From assembly GCF_001613405.1 (NCBI RefSeq), contig NZ_BDCH01000037.1, positions 32,459 through 96,458 on the forward strand: a stretch of DNA of 64,000 nucleotides, given 5' to 3'. This DNA comes from Nocardia crassostreae. GTDB taxonomy: Bacteria; Actinomycetota; Actinomycetes; Mycobacteriales; Mycobacteriaceae. Below are positions 1 through 8,457 of the stretch, in pieces. Numbering within the stretch: the stretch's first letter is position 1; each line of letters opens with the position of its first letter. The translations under genes were made by a program, and so were the position numbers. A model generated the notes under the pieces. The model ran no database searches, was not told where the DNA came from, and worked only from the letters and a program-made list of their open reading frames with translations.

Positions 1-746
1 TCCTTGCGGCTGCTCAGATCCACGTGCAGACCGCCCAGCGGGGCGGCGATCATCCACCGGTCGCCCACCTTGGTCTCGTTCACGATGGCCGGGCTCACCC
101 AGCCGGTGCGCACCTTGCGCACATGGAACTCGATCTCCCCGTAGGGATTGGTGGGGATGGCCGGGGACAGATACCGCCACATCTTGGGCCGCTGCGGAAT
201 GGCGATGGGCACGTACTGCCCGGCCCCGTACGGAATGGGCGTGTCCGATTGCAGCCGGACAATGGCCAGATCGTCCACCACCCGCCGGTGCCCGACCACC
301 GTCGCCTCCCAATACGGTTGCGACTTGTCGGAATTGGCGCCGATGGCCATGGACGCCGAGATGAGGATGGTGACATCGCGCCATCCGGCCTCCAATTGCC
401 GGTTCCAGTGCCCGACCCCGTTGTAACTGCGGAATGCCGAGAGCAGCGCACGACCCGCGATGTCGTAGTGCGCCGCCTCCACGCCGTACTTGCGGTGATC
501 ACGCGCCAGCTGTTCCAGGAAGCGCTGCGCGCGATCCCAGTCCTCCAGATTGTCCAGGACGAACTGGATGGCGGTAACCAGGCGTTTCGCCTGCATGTCC
601 ATGGCGGAGGGGAACAGCTCCCGCAGGGCGGGAATCTCCGCGAAAAGGTGACCGTAGAACGCGCTGATCAGTCGTTCGGGCCCGTGCGGGGCCTCGACGA
701 CTGTCCGAAAGTTTGCGCGGACCAGCGCTGCCGAACGCGCATCCAC
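1..746 (-). CDS. Type II flavohemoglobin-like oxidoreductase (C-terminus beyond window)
   Basis: This is a globin fused to a ferredoxin-reductase-type FAD domain, cut by the left edge; about 248 residues are visible and the NAD-binding part is missing. The globin domain spans about residues 1-135. H84 in RDHRKYGV aligns with the proximal haem histidine (H85) of E. coli Hmp. The FAD domain starts near residue 150, with YGAGQYVPIAIP. The usual RxYS flavin motif reads RYLSPA, as I recall for mycobacterial type II flavohemoglobins, which are linked to lactate-dehydrogenase-like rather than classical NO dioxygenase activity. The GTG start follows an AAGGAAAG ribosome-binding site. Rv0385 next to clpB in M. 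tuberculosis is the likely counterpart. The exact substrate is inference. Confidence 0.85.
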   Translation of the reverse strand, partial: MDARSAALVRANFRTVVEAPHGPERLISAFYGHLFAEIPALRELFPSAMDMQAKRLVTAIQFVLDNLEDWDRAQRFLEQLARDHRKYGVEAAHYDIAGRALLSAFRSYNGVGHWNRQLEAGWRDVTILISASMAIGANSDKSQPYWEATVVGHRRVVDDLAIVRLQSDTPIPYGAGQYVPIAIPQRPKMWRYLSPAIPTNPYGEIEFHVRKVRTGWVSPAIVNETKVGDRWMIAAPLGGLHVDLSSRK

Positions 747-880
747 GACGTCGAGCTTTCCTTCCTCTGCAACTACCCCGGACGGGCCTGGTTCCAGGCC
801 GCCCTCCGCGTCAAGTATCCCTGAAAAAACCGTGGTCGCACGGATATAGCCAAGCTGGAGCCATTCATGTAACCAGAGGT

Positions 881-1858
881 TCAGATGACCAGCACGGTCT
901 TGCCTCGCCCACCGGACGCGCCGATAACTTGCGGGGCGTCCGCGAGCGGCGAGGTGGCGTCGATGGGGACCACCAGATCGCCATTGCCGACATCGCGCAG
1001 CAGCTCCCGCAATTCGGCCGCACCGCCGTGGGATTCGAAGTTGCCGCCGGTTATCCCGCGCCGCGTCAGCTCGTCCTCGTCGGCCGACCACACGGTCGTG
1101 TAGGCCTTGCCGCCGTCCTTGACCAGGGTCAGGTTCTCGGCGAAGACCGGCGGCGGGCTGACCAGATCGAACAGCACGTCCACCCCGCCCGGCACGGTGA
1201 TCCGCACCGAGTCCGCGACCGACAGCTCGGTGCTCTGCTGCCCGGTCAGCGCATCCCCGACCGGAATCCGCCCGTAGTTCACCACCTCGGCCGCGCCCAG
1301 CCGGAGCATGCGGTCGGTGGCATCGGGCCGCGCGGTGGCGATGACGTGCCCGCCCGCCAGCGTGGCCAGCTGCACCAGATACGACCCGACCCCGCCGGTC
1401 GCGCCGATCACCAGCACCGTCTGCCCGGAACCCACCCCGGCCGCATGCACCAGATCCAGCGCCGTGATCCCCGCGACCGGCAGCGCCGCCGCCTGGATGG
1501 CGGTGATCTCGTCGGGGACCTTGGCGATGGTGGTGTCGCGCGGCACCACGATGTACTCGGCGTAGGTGCCGTGCCCGATGGGCGGGGTGAGGAACTTGCC
1601 GACCACGCGCTGGCCGATATCGAAGTCGTTCACCCCGGAACCCACCGCCGAGACCGTGCCCGCGCCGTCGGTGCCGGGTATGAGCGGAAAGTCGTGCGGC
1701 AACTTGCCGTCCAGGATGCCGTCGATGATGCGTTTGTCGAACGGGTTGACCCCGGCCGCTTCGAGCTGGATCTGGATCTGCCCCGGCCCGGGTTCCGGGA
1801 TCGGCATATCCGCCGATTCGGGCGTGCCGCCGAATTCTCGTACCACGATCGCGTGCAT
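881..1858 (-). CDS. Zinc-independent NADPH:quinone oxidoreductase, MDR superfamily
   Basis: A 325-residue medium-chain dehydrogenase/reductase. The N-terminal GroES-like domain (about 1-115) has the PGPGQIQIQLEAAGVNPFD pattern. The Rossmann domain holds the NADP motif VIGATGGVGSY near residue 150. No zinc-ligand cysteines are present, so it belongs to the quinone oxidoreductase/QorB-like branch, which reduces quinones or enals with NADPH. I chose the ATG before HAIVVREF because homology begins there and GGAG lies just upstream; a longer in-frame start exists. It lies upstream of the flavohemoglobin on the same strand and is divergent from clpB. The substrate is unknown. Confidence 0.85.
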   Translation of the reverse strand: MHAIVVREFGGTPESADMPIPEPGPGQIQIQLEAAGVNPFDKRIIDGILDGKLPHDFPLIPGTDGAGTVSAVGSGVNDFDIGQRVVGKFLTPPIGHGTYAEYIVVPRDTTIAKVPDEITAIQAAALPVAGITALDLVHAAGVGSGQTVLVIGATGGVGSYLVQLATLAGGHVIATARPDATDRMLRLGAAEVVNYGRIPVGDALTGQQSTELSVADSVRITVPGGVDVLFDLVSPPPVFAENLTLVKDGGKAYTTVWSADEDELTRRGITGGNFESHGGAAELRELLRDVGNGDLVVPIDATSPLADAPQVIGASGGRGKTVLVI

Positions 1859-2098
1859 GAGGGCTCCGTTCTGTCCGGGAATCTGCAACTGATTTCGTAA
1901 GGTCCGGGTAACTCGTCGGGTACGTCCAAAATTGTTTTGGCGCTCAACCGCAGGCACGCGTGCAGGACCGTTAACGGCTCCCAGGCCGGGCGCTGAAGGC
2001 GCGGGGAGGCGGGACAGTGATGCGTCGACGAACTGGTCCCAGCGTAGCGTTGTCTGTGACCTTCGTCCCTCTGGTGCCGATGTCGAAAACTCGTCAGA

Positions 2099-2132
2099 AT
2101 TGAGCGGAACAGACTCAACTATCGCCGCGTTG
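2099..2132 (+). promoter_or_regulatory. HAIR-like HspR operator overlapping a SigH/SigE-type promoter of clpB
   Basis: Positions 2099-2119 read ATTGAGC-N7-ACTCAAC, which matches the actinobacterial HAIR element CTTGAGT-N7-ACTCAAG at 11 of 14 arm positions. Inside the HAIR spacer, GGAAC (2106-2110) is followed after 17 nt by CGTTG (2128-2132), the form of a SigH/SigE-type promoter (GGAAC/T, about 17-19 nt, CGTTG). A transcript would start near 2139, just upstream of clpB at 2165. HspR repression and SigH activation of clpB are known in mycobacteria. The sites here are read directly from sequence; their use is inferred. Confidence 0.7.
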
Positions 2133-2164
2133 GACCGAGTAAACGACTAGTAGGAAAGGTGACA

Positions 2165-4720
2165 GTGGACTCGTTCAATCCCACCACCAAGACCCAGGCG
2201 GCCCTGACCGCCGCACTGCAGGCGGCCTCGGCGGCCGGGAATCCGGAGATCCGTCCGGCGCACTTGCTGGTGGCGTTGCTGGATCAGACCGACGGCATCG
2301 CCGCCCCGCTGTTGAAGGCCGTCGCGGTCGATCCGGCGACGGTCCGGCGCGAGGCCCAGGACATCGTTGACCGGCTGCCCCGCGCCAGTGGCGCGACCGC
2401 CACCCCGCAACTCGGGCGCGAGGCCCTGGCCGCCGTCACCGCGGCGCAGCGGCTCGCCACCGAGATGGGCGACGAATATGTCTCCACCGAGCACCTCATG
2501 GTCGGCCTGGCCGCCGGGGACTCGGATATTTCGCAGCTGCTGCTGAAATACGGCGCCACCGCGGACAATCTGCGCGAGGCGTTCACCGCCGTGCGCGGCA
2601 ATACCCGCGTCACCACCGCCGATCCCGAGGGCAGCTATCAGGCCCTGGAGAAGTACTCCATCGATCTCACCGCCGCCGCCCGCGACGGCAAGCTGGATCC
2701 GGTCATCGGGCGCGACACCGAGATCCGGCGCGTGGTGCAGGTGCTGTCGCGGCGCACCAAGAACAATCCGGTGCTCATCGGCGAACCCGGCGTGGGCAAG
2801 ACCGCCATCGTGGAGGGCCTCGCGCAGCGAATCATCGCGGGCGATGTCCCGGAATCGCTGCGCGGCAAGCGACTGGTCTCGCTCGATCTGGGCGCCATGG
2901 TCGCGGGCGCGAAGTACCGCGGCGAATTCGAGGAGCGGCTCAAGGCCGTGCTGGAGGAGATCAAATCCAGTGCGGGACAGATCATCACCTTCATCGACGA
3001 ACTGCACACCATTGTCGGCGCGGGCGCGACCGGCGAATCCGCCATGGACGCCGGGAACATGATCAAGCCCATGCTGGCCCGCGGCGAGCTGCGCCTGGTC
3101 GGCGCGACCACGCTCGACGAATACCGCCAGCACATCGAGAAGGATCCGGCCCTGGAGCGCCGGTTCCAGCAGGTGCTGGTGGGCGAACCGTCGGTCGAGG
3201 ACACCGTCGGCATCCTGCGCGGGCTCAAGGAGCGCTACGAGGTGCACCACGGCGTGCGCATCACCGACTCCGCGCTGGTCGCCGCGGCCACCCTGTCGGA
3301 TCGCTACATCACCTCGCGATTCCTGCCGGACAAGGCCATCGACCTGGTCGACGAGTCGGCCTCGCGGCTGCGCATGGAAATCGATTCCCGCCCGGTCGAA
3401 ATCGATCAGGTGGAACGCGCCGTGCGGCGGCTGGAGATCGAGGAGATGGCCCTCGCGAAGGAGACCGACGACGCCTCCAAGACGCGTCTGGAGAAGCTGC
3501 GCTCCGAACTCGCCGACGACCGCGAGAAGCTCAATCAGCTGATGACCCGCTGGCAGAACGAGAAGGCGGCCATCGATTCGGTGCGCGTGGTCAAGGAGGA
3601 GCTGGAGACGCTCAAGGGCGAATCCGATCGCGCCGAGCGCGATGGCGATCTGGGCAAGGCCGCCGAACTCCGGTACGGGCGAATCCCCAAGCTGGAGAAG
3701 GAACTCGCCGAAGCCGAGGCCAAGGCCAAGGGCGCGGCCGACGGCGACGTCATGCTCAAGGAGGAGGTCGGGCCCGACGATATCGCCGAGGTGGTGTCGG
3801 CCTGGACCGGCGTCCCCGTGGGCAAGATGATGGAGGGCGAGACCCAGAAACTGCTCCGCATGGAGGAGGAACTGGGCAAGCGCGTGGTCGGACAGGCCGA
3901 AGCGGTGCAGGCGGTTTCGGATGCGGTGCGCCGCGCCCGCGCCGGTGTCGCCGATCCGAACCGGCCGACCGGGTCGTTCATGTTCGTGGGCCCCACCGGC
4001 GTCGGCAAGACCGAGCTGGCGAAGGCCTTGGCGGACTTCCTGTTCGACGACGAGCGCGCCATGGTCCGCATCGATATGAGCGAGTACAGCGAGAAGCATT
4101 CGGTGGCTCGCCTGGTCGGTGCGCCCCCGGGCTACGTCGGCTACGACCAGGGCGGTCAGCTCACCGAGGCGGTGCGGCGGCGGCCGTACACGGTGGTGCT
4201 CTTCGACGAGATCGAGAAGGCCCACCCGGACGTCTTCGACATCCTGCTGCAGGTGCTCGACGAGGGACGGCTCACCGACAGTCAGGGCCGCACCGTCGAT
4301 TTCCGCAACACCATCCTCATCCTGACCTCCAATCTGGGTGCGGGCGGCGACAAGGATTTCGTCATGAACTCGGTGCGCGCCGCGTTCAAGCCGGAATTCC
4401 TCAACCGCCTCGACGACGTGGTCATGTTCCACGCCCTGGACGAGGAGCAGCTGGAGACCATCGTCGACATCCAGCTGGACCAGCTCCAGAAGCGCCTCTC
4501 CCAGCGCCGCCTGAAGCTGGACGTCTCCGACTCGGCCCGCTTCTGGCTGGCCGTGCGTGGTTACGACCCGGCCTACGGCGCCCGCCCCCTGCGCCGCCTC
4601 ATCCAGCAGTCCATCGGCGACACCCTCGCCAAGGAACTGCTGGCGGGCGAGGTCCAGGACGGCGACACGGTGAAGGTCAACGTCAGCTCCGACGGCGACC
4701 ACCTCATCGTCGGCCGCTGA
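2165..4720 (+). CDS. clpB: ClpB disaggregase (Hsp100 AAA+ chaperone)
   Basis: An 851-residue cytosolic ClpB that resolves protein aggregates with DnaK/DnaJ/GrpE using ATP. It has the N-terminal Clp_N repeats (1-150), AAA-1 with Walker A GEPGVGKT near residue 206, the M-domain coiled coil (about 400-525), and AAA-2 with Walker A GPTGVGKT near residue 608 followed by the C-terminal D2-small domain. Sequence is very close to my memory of M. tuberculosis ClpB, which begins MDSFNPTTKTQAAL. That supports the GTG at 2165; a GTG at 2159 sits directly on the AGGAAAGG ribosome-binding site. A heat-shock control region lies just upstream and a strong hairpin just downstream. Confidence 0.98.
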   Translation: MDSFNPTTKTQAALTAALQAASAAGNPEIRPAHLLVALLDQTDGIAAPLLKAVAVDPATVRREAQDIVDRLPRASGATATPQLGREALAAVTAAQRLATEMGDEYVSTEHLMVGLAAGDSDISQLLLKYGATADNLREAFTAVRGNTRVTTADPEGSYQALEKYSIDLTAAARDGKLDPVIGRDTEIRRVVQVLSRRTKNNPVLIGEPGVGKTAIVEGLAQRIIAGDVPESLRGKRLVSLDLGAMVAGAKYRGEFEERLKAVLEEIKSSAGQIITFIDELHTIVGAGATGESAMDAGNMIKPMLARGELRLVGATTLDEYRQHIEKDPALERRFQQVLVGEPSVEDTVGILRGLKERYEVHHGVRITDSALVAAATLSDRYITSRFLPDKAIDLVDESASRLRMEIDSRPVEIDQVERAVRRLEIEEMALAKETDDASKTRLEKLRSELADDREKLNQLMTRWQNEKAAIDSVRVVKEELETLKGESDRAERDGDLGKAAELRYGRIPKLEKELAEAEAKAKGAADGDVMLKEEVGPDDIAEVVSAWTGVPVGKMMEGETQKLLRMEEELGKRVVGQAEAVQAVSDAVRRARAGVADPNRPTGSFMFVGPTGVGKTELAKALADFLFDDERAMVRIDMSEYSEKHSVARLVGAPPGYVGYDQGGQLTEAVRRRPYTVVLFDEIEKAHPDVFDILLQVLDEGRLTDSQGRTVDFRNTILILTSNLGAGGDKDFVMNSVRAAFKPEFLNRLDDVVMFHALDEEQLETIVDIQLDQLQKRLSQRRLKLDVSDSARFWLAVRGYDPAYGARPLRRLIQQSIGDTLAKELLAGEVQDGDTVKVNVSSDGDHLIVGR

Positions 4721-4733
4721 ACCCGGCGAATCG

Positions 4734-4769
4734 CACACCGCGCGGTCGAGTTCTGCGCCGCGCGGTGTG
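4734..4769 (+). terminator. Hairpin terminator after clpB
   Basis: Perfect 12-bp inverted repeat CACACCGCGCGG (4734-4745) / CCGCGCGGTGTG (4758-4769) with a 12-nt loop, 13 nt after the clpB stop. There is no U tract, as is usual in actinobacteria. It separates clpB from the next gene, which has its own promoter-like hexamer at 4778. Confidence 0.75.
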
Positions 4770-4790
4770 GGGCCGCCTACCCTGGAGGCC

Positions 4791-5597
4791 ATGACCAACC
4801 CCAGCGATCCATGGTCGCGGCGGCCCGACCCCCATCCGGTGGACGGGCCGACCGAGAAGGTCGACCGGGTCGGCGAGCCGGGTGGGCACACCTCCGAGCC
4901 CGGTGAGGCGTACGGGCCCACCGAGTACTACTCGGCGCCCACCGATTACTTCGCCCAGCCGCCCGGGCCCGATGCCACCCGCGTGATGCCGCCGCCCGAC
5001 GCCGGGTGGGGCGCTTACGAGAGCGGCGGCGGGTACGCGCAGACGAGCAGCTACGAAACCCAGTACGCGCAGCCCGGCGCCTATGCACCGCCCGGTGCGG
5101 CCGGATATCCGGGGGCGCCCGGCTATCCGGGCGGGCCCGGTGGGCCGGGTGGCTATCAGCCCGGCTATCCGCCGCCGTCCGGTCCGCAGCCGCCGAAGCG
5201 CAACAAGAGCATGTGGGTCGTGGTCGGCGTGGCCGCGTTCGTGCTCGTCGCGCTGGGCGGCGTGATCGCGGGAGTGCTGCTGGCGAACAAGGATTCGTCG
5301 TCCGACACCGCCTCCTCGGGCCGGACCAGCACCACCAATCCCTTGCTGGTGCCCTCGCTGCCGGGGACCACCGGCGGCCAACTACCCAGCGGCATACCGC
5401 AGATTCCCGGCTTCGGCGATATCGAGGGCCTCGGCGCGGATATGGGCACCATCGCCAGCAATGACGGCAAGACGCTCACCATGACCACCCTGGCGGGCGA
5501 TACCGTGACCGTGAAAACCGATGCGGACACCCAGGTGATCTCGCTGACCACCACCACGGTGGCCGATCTGAAGGTCGGCGAGATGGTGATGGTGTAG
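4791..5597 (+). CDS. Proline/glycine-rich single-pass membrane protein, probably truncated by a TAG codon
   Basis: 268 residues. The cytoplasmic N-terminus (1-135) is disordered and rich in Pro, Gly and Tyr. A transmembrane helix follows near 143-167 (VVVGVAAFVLVALGGVIAGV). The extracytoplasmic C-terminus carries a DUF5666-like beta strand pattern (GDTVTVKTDADTQV). The stop at 5595-5597 falls inside that domain: the same frame continues for 24 further sensible codons (GDKAADGSIQAKIIIS...) to TGA at 5670-5672, so TAG probably replaces TAC. TACCCT (4778-4783) lies 7 nt before the ATG, suggesting a leaderless transcript. Function unknown. Confidence 0.75.
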   Translation: MTNPSDPWSRRPDPHPVDGPTEKVDRVGEPGGHTSEPGEAYGPTEYYSAPTDYFAQPPGPDATRVMPPPDAGWGAYESGGGYAQTSSYETQYAQPGAYAPPGAAGYPGAPGYPGGPGGPGGYQPGYPPPSGPQPPKRNKSMWVVVGVAAFVLVALGGVIAGVLLANKDSSSDTASSGRTSTTNPLLVPSLPGTTGGQLPSGIPQIPGFGDIEGLGADMGTIASNDGKTLTMTTLAGDTVTVKTDADTQVISLTTTTVADLKVGEMVMV

Positions 5598-5752
5598 GGG
5601 GACAAGGCGGCCGACGGATCCATTCAGGCCAAGATCATCATCAGCACCTCGCTGCCGAGCGCGCCCCGATGAGCGATCCGGCGGCGGCTCGCGCACGACA
5701 ACGTGCAGGCGTACCGGGCATTTCAACGTCCGGCTGGATAGGGTAGGCGGCG

Positions 5753-6865
5753 ATGGCGGCTATATGGTTCGGGTTGGCGGCGATCGCGCTCGTGGGCGCG
5801 ATCGTGCTGCTCTATTTCGATCGGCTGCAACGGCAGCGCACGGGACATGTGCGGCAGGTCTGGGCGAAATCCCAGGGCTACACCTATGTTTCGGTGGAAC
5901 CGGCGCTCGCCTCCACCTGGCGGCGCGGTGCGCTGGCCAAGCTCGGCTATCTGTCGGCGGTGGATGTGGTGTCCGGCAATCGCAAGGGCGAGAAGTTCGT
6001 GCTCTTCGATCTGGAGGACGCCGCCACCCTGGTCGCGGTGCGTCGGCAGATCGGTTCGGATATCGATATCGATCTGCGCCTGAAGACGGCCGCACCGCCC
6101 AAGGACCACGATCTGGAACTGCTCGGCGCCATCGGCGATCGGGTGGTCTTCGCCACCAATCCGGATATCGCCCGGCACGCGGTGGATCAGCGCATGGTGG
6201 CCTTCATCGAATCGCTGCCCGATACCGTGCAGCAGCTGTGGAGCGAGGGCAACTGGACCCTGGGCATGCTGCCCGTCGGCTCCACCTCCAAGGACTGGGA
6301 GACCGCCATCGACGCGGTGCTGCGACTGTCCGGTCTGCTGCACGTGCTGCCGCCGGTCATCAGCTCCGAGCGCGCCCGCGACGATCTGCCCGAACCCGGC
6401 CGCTCCCATCCGGTTCCGAAGGACGACGACTACGACGGCTACGACGAGGACGGCGACTACGAGGCCGAGCGCCCCACCGCCCGCACCCAGCCCGCCCGTC
6501 GCCCCGAGCCGGACGACGAGGACGACTACAGCCCGCTGGTCAATGACATCGCGGGCGACGAATCCGAGTCCGAGCCCGAATCCTGGCGTCCCGCACTGAA
6601 AGTCGTGCCCGATCCGCGCAATCGCCCGCGCCGCAACTGGCCGCCCGCCCCGGAAGAGGAAGAGGACTGGGCCGCCGAGGACGCGCGCCGCGCCGCCGAA
6701 CATCCGGACGACGACTATGCCGAACCCGAGGACTGGCCGGACGAGGAACCCGAGGACGATCGCGAACCCGAGGAGGGCTGGCGCAAGGATCAGGGCCGCA
6801 GCGCCCCGCCCGGCGGTCCGTTCCACCCCGGCTTCCGCCCGTACCAGGGTCCGGCCCCGCGGTAA
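5753..6865 (+). CDS. Membrane-anchored protein with acidic disordered tail (Rv0383c-like by position)
   Basis: 370 residues. An N-terminal transmembrane helix (about 4-22) is followed by a conserved globular region (about 30-210) that I do not recognise as a known enzyme fold. The tail (about 215-370) is very acidic and arginine-rich, with runs of Asp, Glu and Pro, and is probably disordered. It sits between clpB and pyrE, where M. tuberculosis has the secreted/membrane protein Rv0383c, so it may be its counterpart. TAGGGT (5739-5744) precedes the ATG by 8 nt. Function is unknown. Confidence 0.7.
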   Translation: MAAIWFGLAAIALVGAIVLLYFDRLQRQRTGHVRQVWAKSQGYTYVSVEPALASTWRRGALAKLGYLSAVDVVSGNRKGEKFVLFDLEDAATLVAVRRQIGSDIDIDLRLKTAAPPKDHDLELLGAIGDRVVFATNPDIARHAVDQRMVAFIESLPDTVQQLWSEGNWTLGMLPVGSTSKDWETAIDAVLRLSGLLHVLPPVISSERARDDLPEPGRSHPVPKDDDYDGYDEDGDYEAERPTARTQPARRPEPDDEDDYSPLVNDIAGDESESEPESWRPALKVVPDPRNRPRRNWPPAPEEEEDWAAEDARRAAEHPDDDYAEPEDWPDEEPEDDREPEEGWRKDQGRSAPPGGPFHPGFRPYQGPAPR

Positions 6866-6960
6866 TCGGTCCCACTCCCGGATCCGGTCCGGACTGGTCC
6901 GATTCCATCGCGCGTAATTCCCCCGGAGCAGCGCCTCGAGGGACCAGAATGGTGCGCAGT

Positions 6961-6980
6961 CACGGTCACCGGCGACCGTG
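6961..6980. promoter_or_regulatory. Inverted repeat upstream of the SDR gene
   Basis: CACGGTC-accggc-GACCGTG is a perfect 7-bp inverted repeat 29 nt before the SDR start, in the 144-bp gap after the 5753-6865 gene. It could be an operator or a short hairpin. No regulator is encoded next to it, so its role is unassigned. Confidence 0.35.
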
Positions 6981-7009
6981 CCCTTGTCTTGTCGAGCGAT
7001 GGGTAGTCG

Positions 7010-7822
7010 ATGACCGAGAGCTCTCCCGTTTCGCGCCTGCCCGGCGCCCACCGGCCGGTGGCCGTGGTCACCGGGCCGACGTCGGGGATCGGCAAGGCAT
7101 ACGCCATCCGGCTCGCCTCGCTCGGCTACGACCTGGTGCTGGTGGCGCGCGACGAGCAGCGGCTCGCCGCGCTGGCGCACGATTGCGAGGTGCGTTTCGG
7201 GGCGCGGGCGGAGATCGTGCCCGCGGACCTGTCGCGCACCGCGGACCGTGACCGGGTCGCGTCGCGGCTCGCCGAGGGCGTCGAATTCCTGGTCAACAAT
7301 GCGGGATTCGGAAACTCGGGCGAGTTCTGGACCGTGGATCCGGAGCTGCTGCAACGGCAGCTGGATGTGAATGTCACCGCCGTCGTCCGACTGACCCGGG
7401 CGGCGGTGCCGCCCATGGTGGCCGCCGCCAAGGGCACGGTGGTGAATGTGGCCAGTATGGCGGGCCTGATACCCGGGAGGGGTTCGACCTATTCGGCCTC
7501 CAAGGCGTACGTCGTATCCTTTCCGCAAGGGCTGGCGGGCGGGCTGGCCGGGACCGGCGTTCGGGTGCAGGCATTGTGCCCGGGGCTCGTCCACACCGAA
7601 TTCCATGAGCGAGCCGGATTGGATCCGGGTTCGCTGCCGCGACAGTTGTGGCTGAGCGTGGACGAGGTGGTGGCCGGGTCGCTGGCTGATCTGGAGAAGA
7701 ACCGGGTGATCAGCGTGCCCGGAATGCAGTACAAAGCGATCGCTGCGGTCGCCGGACTGATCCCCCGGTCGCTGGTGACCCGCCTGAATCGGGGCCTGTT
7801 CAACGCACGCGGAAGGACATAG
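7010..7822 (+). CDS. Short-chain dehydrogenase/reductase
   Basis: 270-residue classical SDR. The cofactor motif TGPTSGIG lies near residue 22, NNAG near residue 94, and the catalytic triad is S149, Y161 and K165 (YSASK). The acidic/basic pattern after beta-2 (VARDEQRL) suggests NADP(H). The C-terminus is long enough for a small lid region. It ends 8 nt before pyrE and is probably co-transcribed with it. The substrate cannot be read from the sequence; the family includes fatty-acyl and polyketide ketoreductases. Confidence 0.88.
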   Translation: MTESSPVSRLPGAHRPVAVVTGPTSGIGKAYAIRLASLGYDLVLVARDEQRLAALAHDCEVRFGARAEIVPADLSRTADRDRVASRLAEGVEFLVNNAGFGNSGEFWTVDPELLQRQLDVNVTAVVRLTRAAVPPMVAAAKGTVVNVASMAGLIPGRGSTYSASKAYVVSFPQGLAGGLAGTGVRVQALCPGLVHTEFHERAGLDPGSLPRQLWLSVDEVVAGSLADLEKNRVISVPGMQYKAIAAVAGLIPRSLVTRLNRGLFNARGRT

Positions 7823-7830
7823 ACACAGAA

Positions 7831-8376
7831 ATGCAGGTAACGACGACCGACCGGGACAGACTGGCGGGGCTGGTGCGCGAGCTCGCAGTCGTGCACGGCA
7901 AGGTCACATTGTCCTCGGGCAAGGAAGCCGACTACTACGTGGACCTGCGCCGCGCCACCCTGCATCACGAGGCGGCGCCGCTGATCGGCAAGCTATTGCG
8001 CGAGCTGGTCGCGGACTGGGATTTCGATTCGGTCGGTGGGCTCGCCATGGGCGCGGATCCGGTGGCGGCCGCGGTCATGCACGCGCCGGGCCGCCCCATC
8101 GACGCCTTCGTGGTGCGCAAGGCGGCCAAGTCGCACGGTATGCAGCGGCAGATCGAGGGCCCGGACATCGTGGGCAAGCGGGTGCTGGTGGTGGAGGACA
8201 CCACGACCACCGGCAACTCGCCGCTGACCGCGGTGCGCGCGCTGCGCGACGCCGGAGCAATCGTGGTGGGCGTGGCCACGGTGGTGGACCGGGAGACCGG
8301 GGCCGACGGTGTGATCGCGGCCGAGGGGCTGGAATATCGTTCCATTCTCGGACTCAAAGATCTTGCTCTGGGTTAA
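7831..8376 (+). CDS. pyrE: Orotate phosphoribosyltransferase
   Basis: 181 residues, the normal length for the actinobacterial enzyme. It converts orotate and PRPP to orotidine 5'-phosphate in de novo pyrimidine synthesis. The PRPP-binding loop VLVVEDTTTTGNS is at about residues 117-129, and a basic catalytic loop (VRKAAKSHGMQRQ) lies at about 93-105. It stands apart from a pyr operon and follows the SDR by 8 nt. M. tuberculosis pyrE likewise lies near clpB. Confidence 0.96.
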   Translation: MQVTTTDRDRLAGLVRELAVVHGKVTLSSGKEADYYVDLRRATLHHEAAPLIGKLLRELVADWDFDSVGGLAMGADPVAAAVMHAPGRPIDAFVVRKAAKSHGMQRQIEGPDIVGKRVLVVEDTTTTGNSPLTAVRALRDAGAIVVGVATVVDRETGADGVIAAEGLEYRSILGLKDLALG

Positions 8377-8457
8377 CCATTTGTTCTGAGTTAGCCTGGT
8401 CCTGGACTTATGTCCGACAACGAAGTCGACATGCTGTTGTGAAGGGTTGAGTCACCT

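Noticed and set aside
95..502. 135-codon minus-strand frame at the left edge
   Set aside because: It is Arg/Ser/Thr-rich and out of frame with the flavohemoglobin globin and FAD motifs, which are read in another minus frame.
2147..4921. A 924-codon open frame on the minus strand opposite clpB
   Set aside because: It is a high-GC shadow: composition is His/Gly/Arg/Leu-rich without any domain, and the plus strand encodes an unmistakable ClpB.
5723..7606. A 627-codon minus-strand frame
   Set aside because: It covers the opposite strand of the acidic membrane protein and the SDR; no recognisable protein signal.
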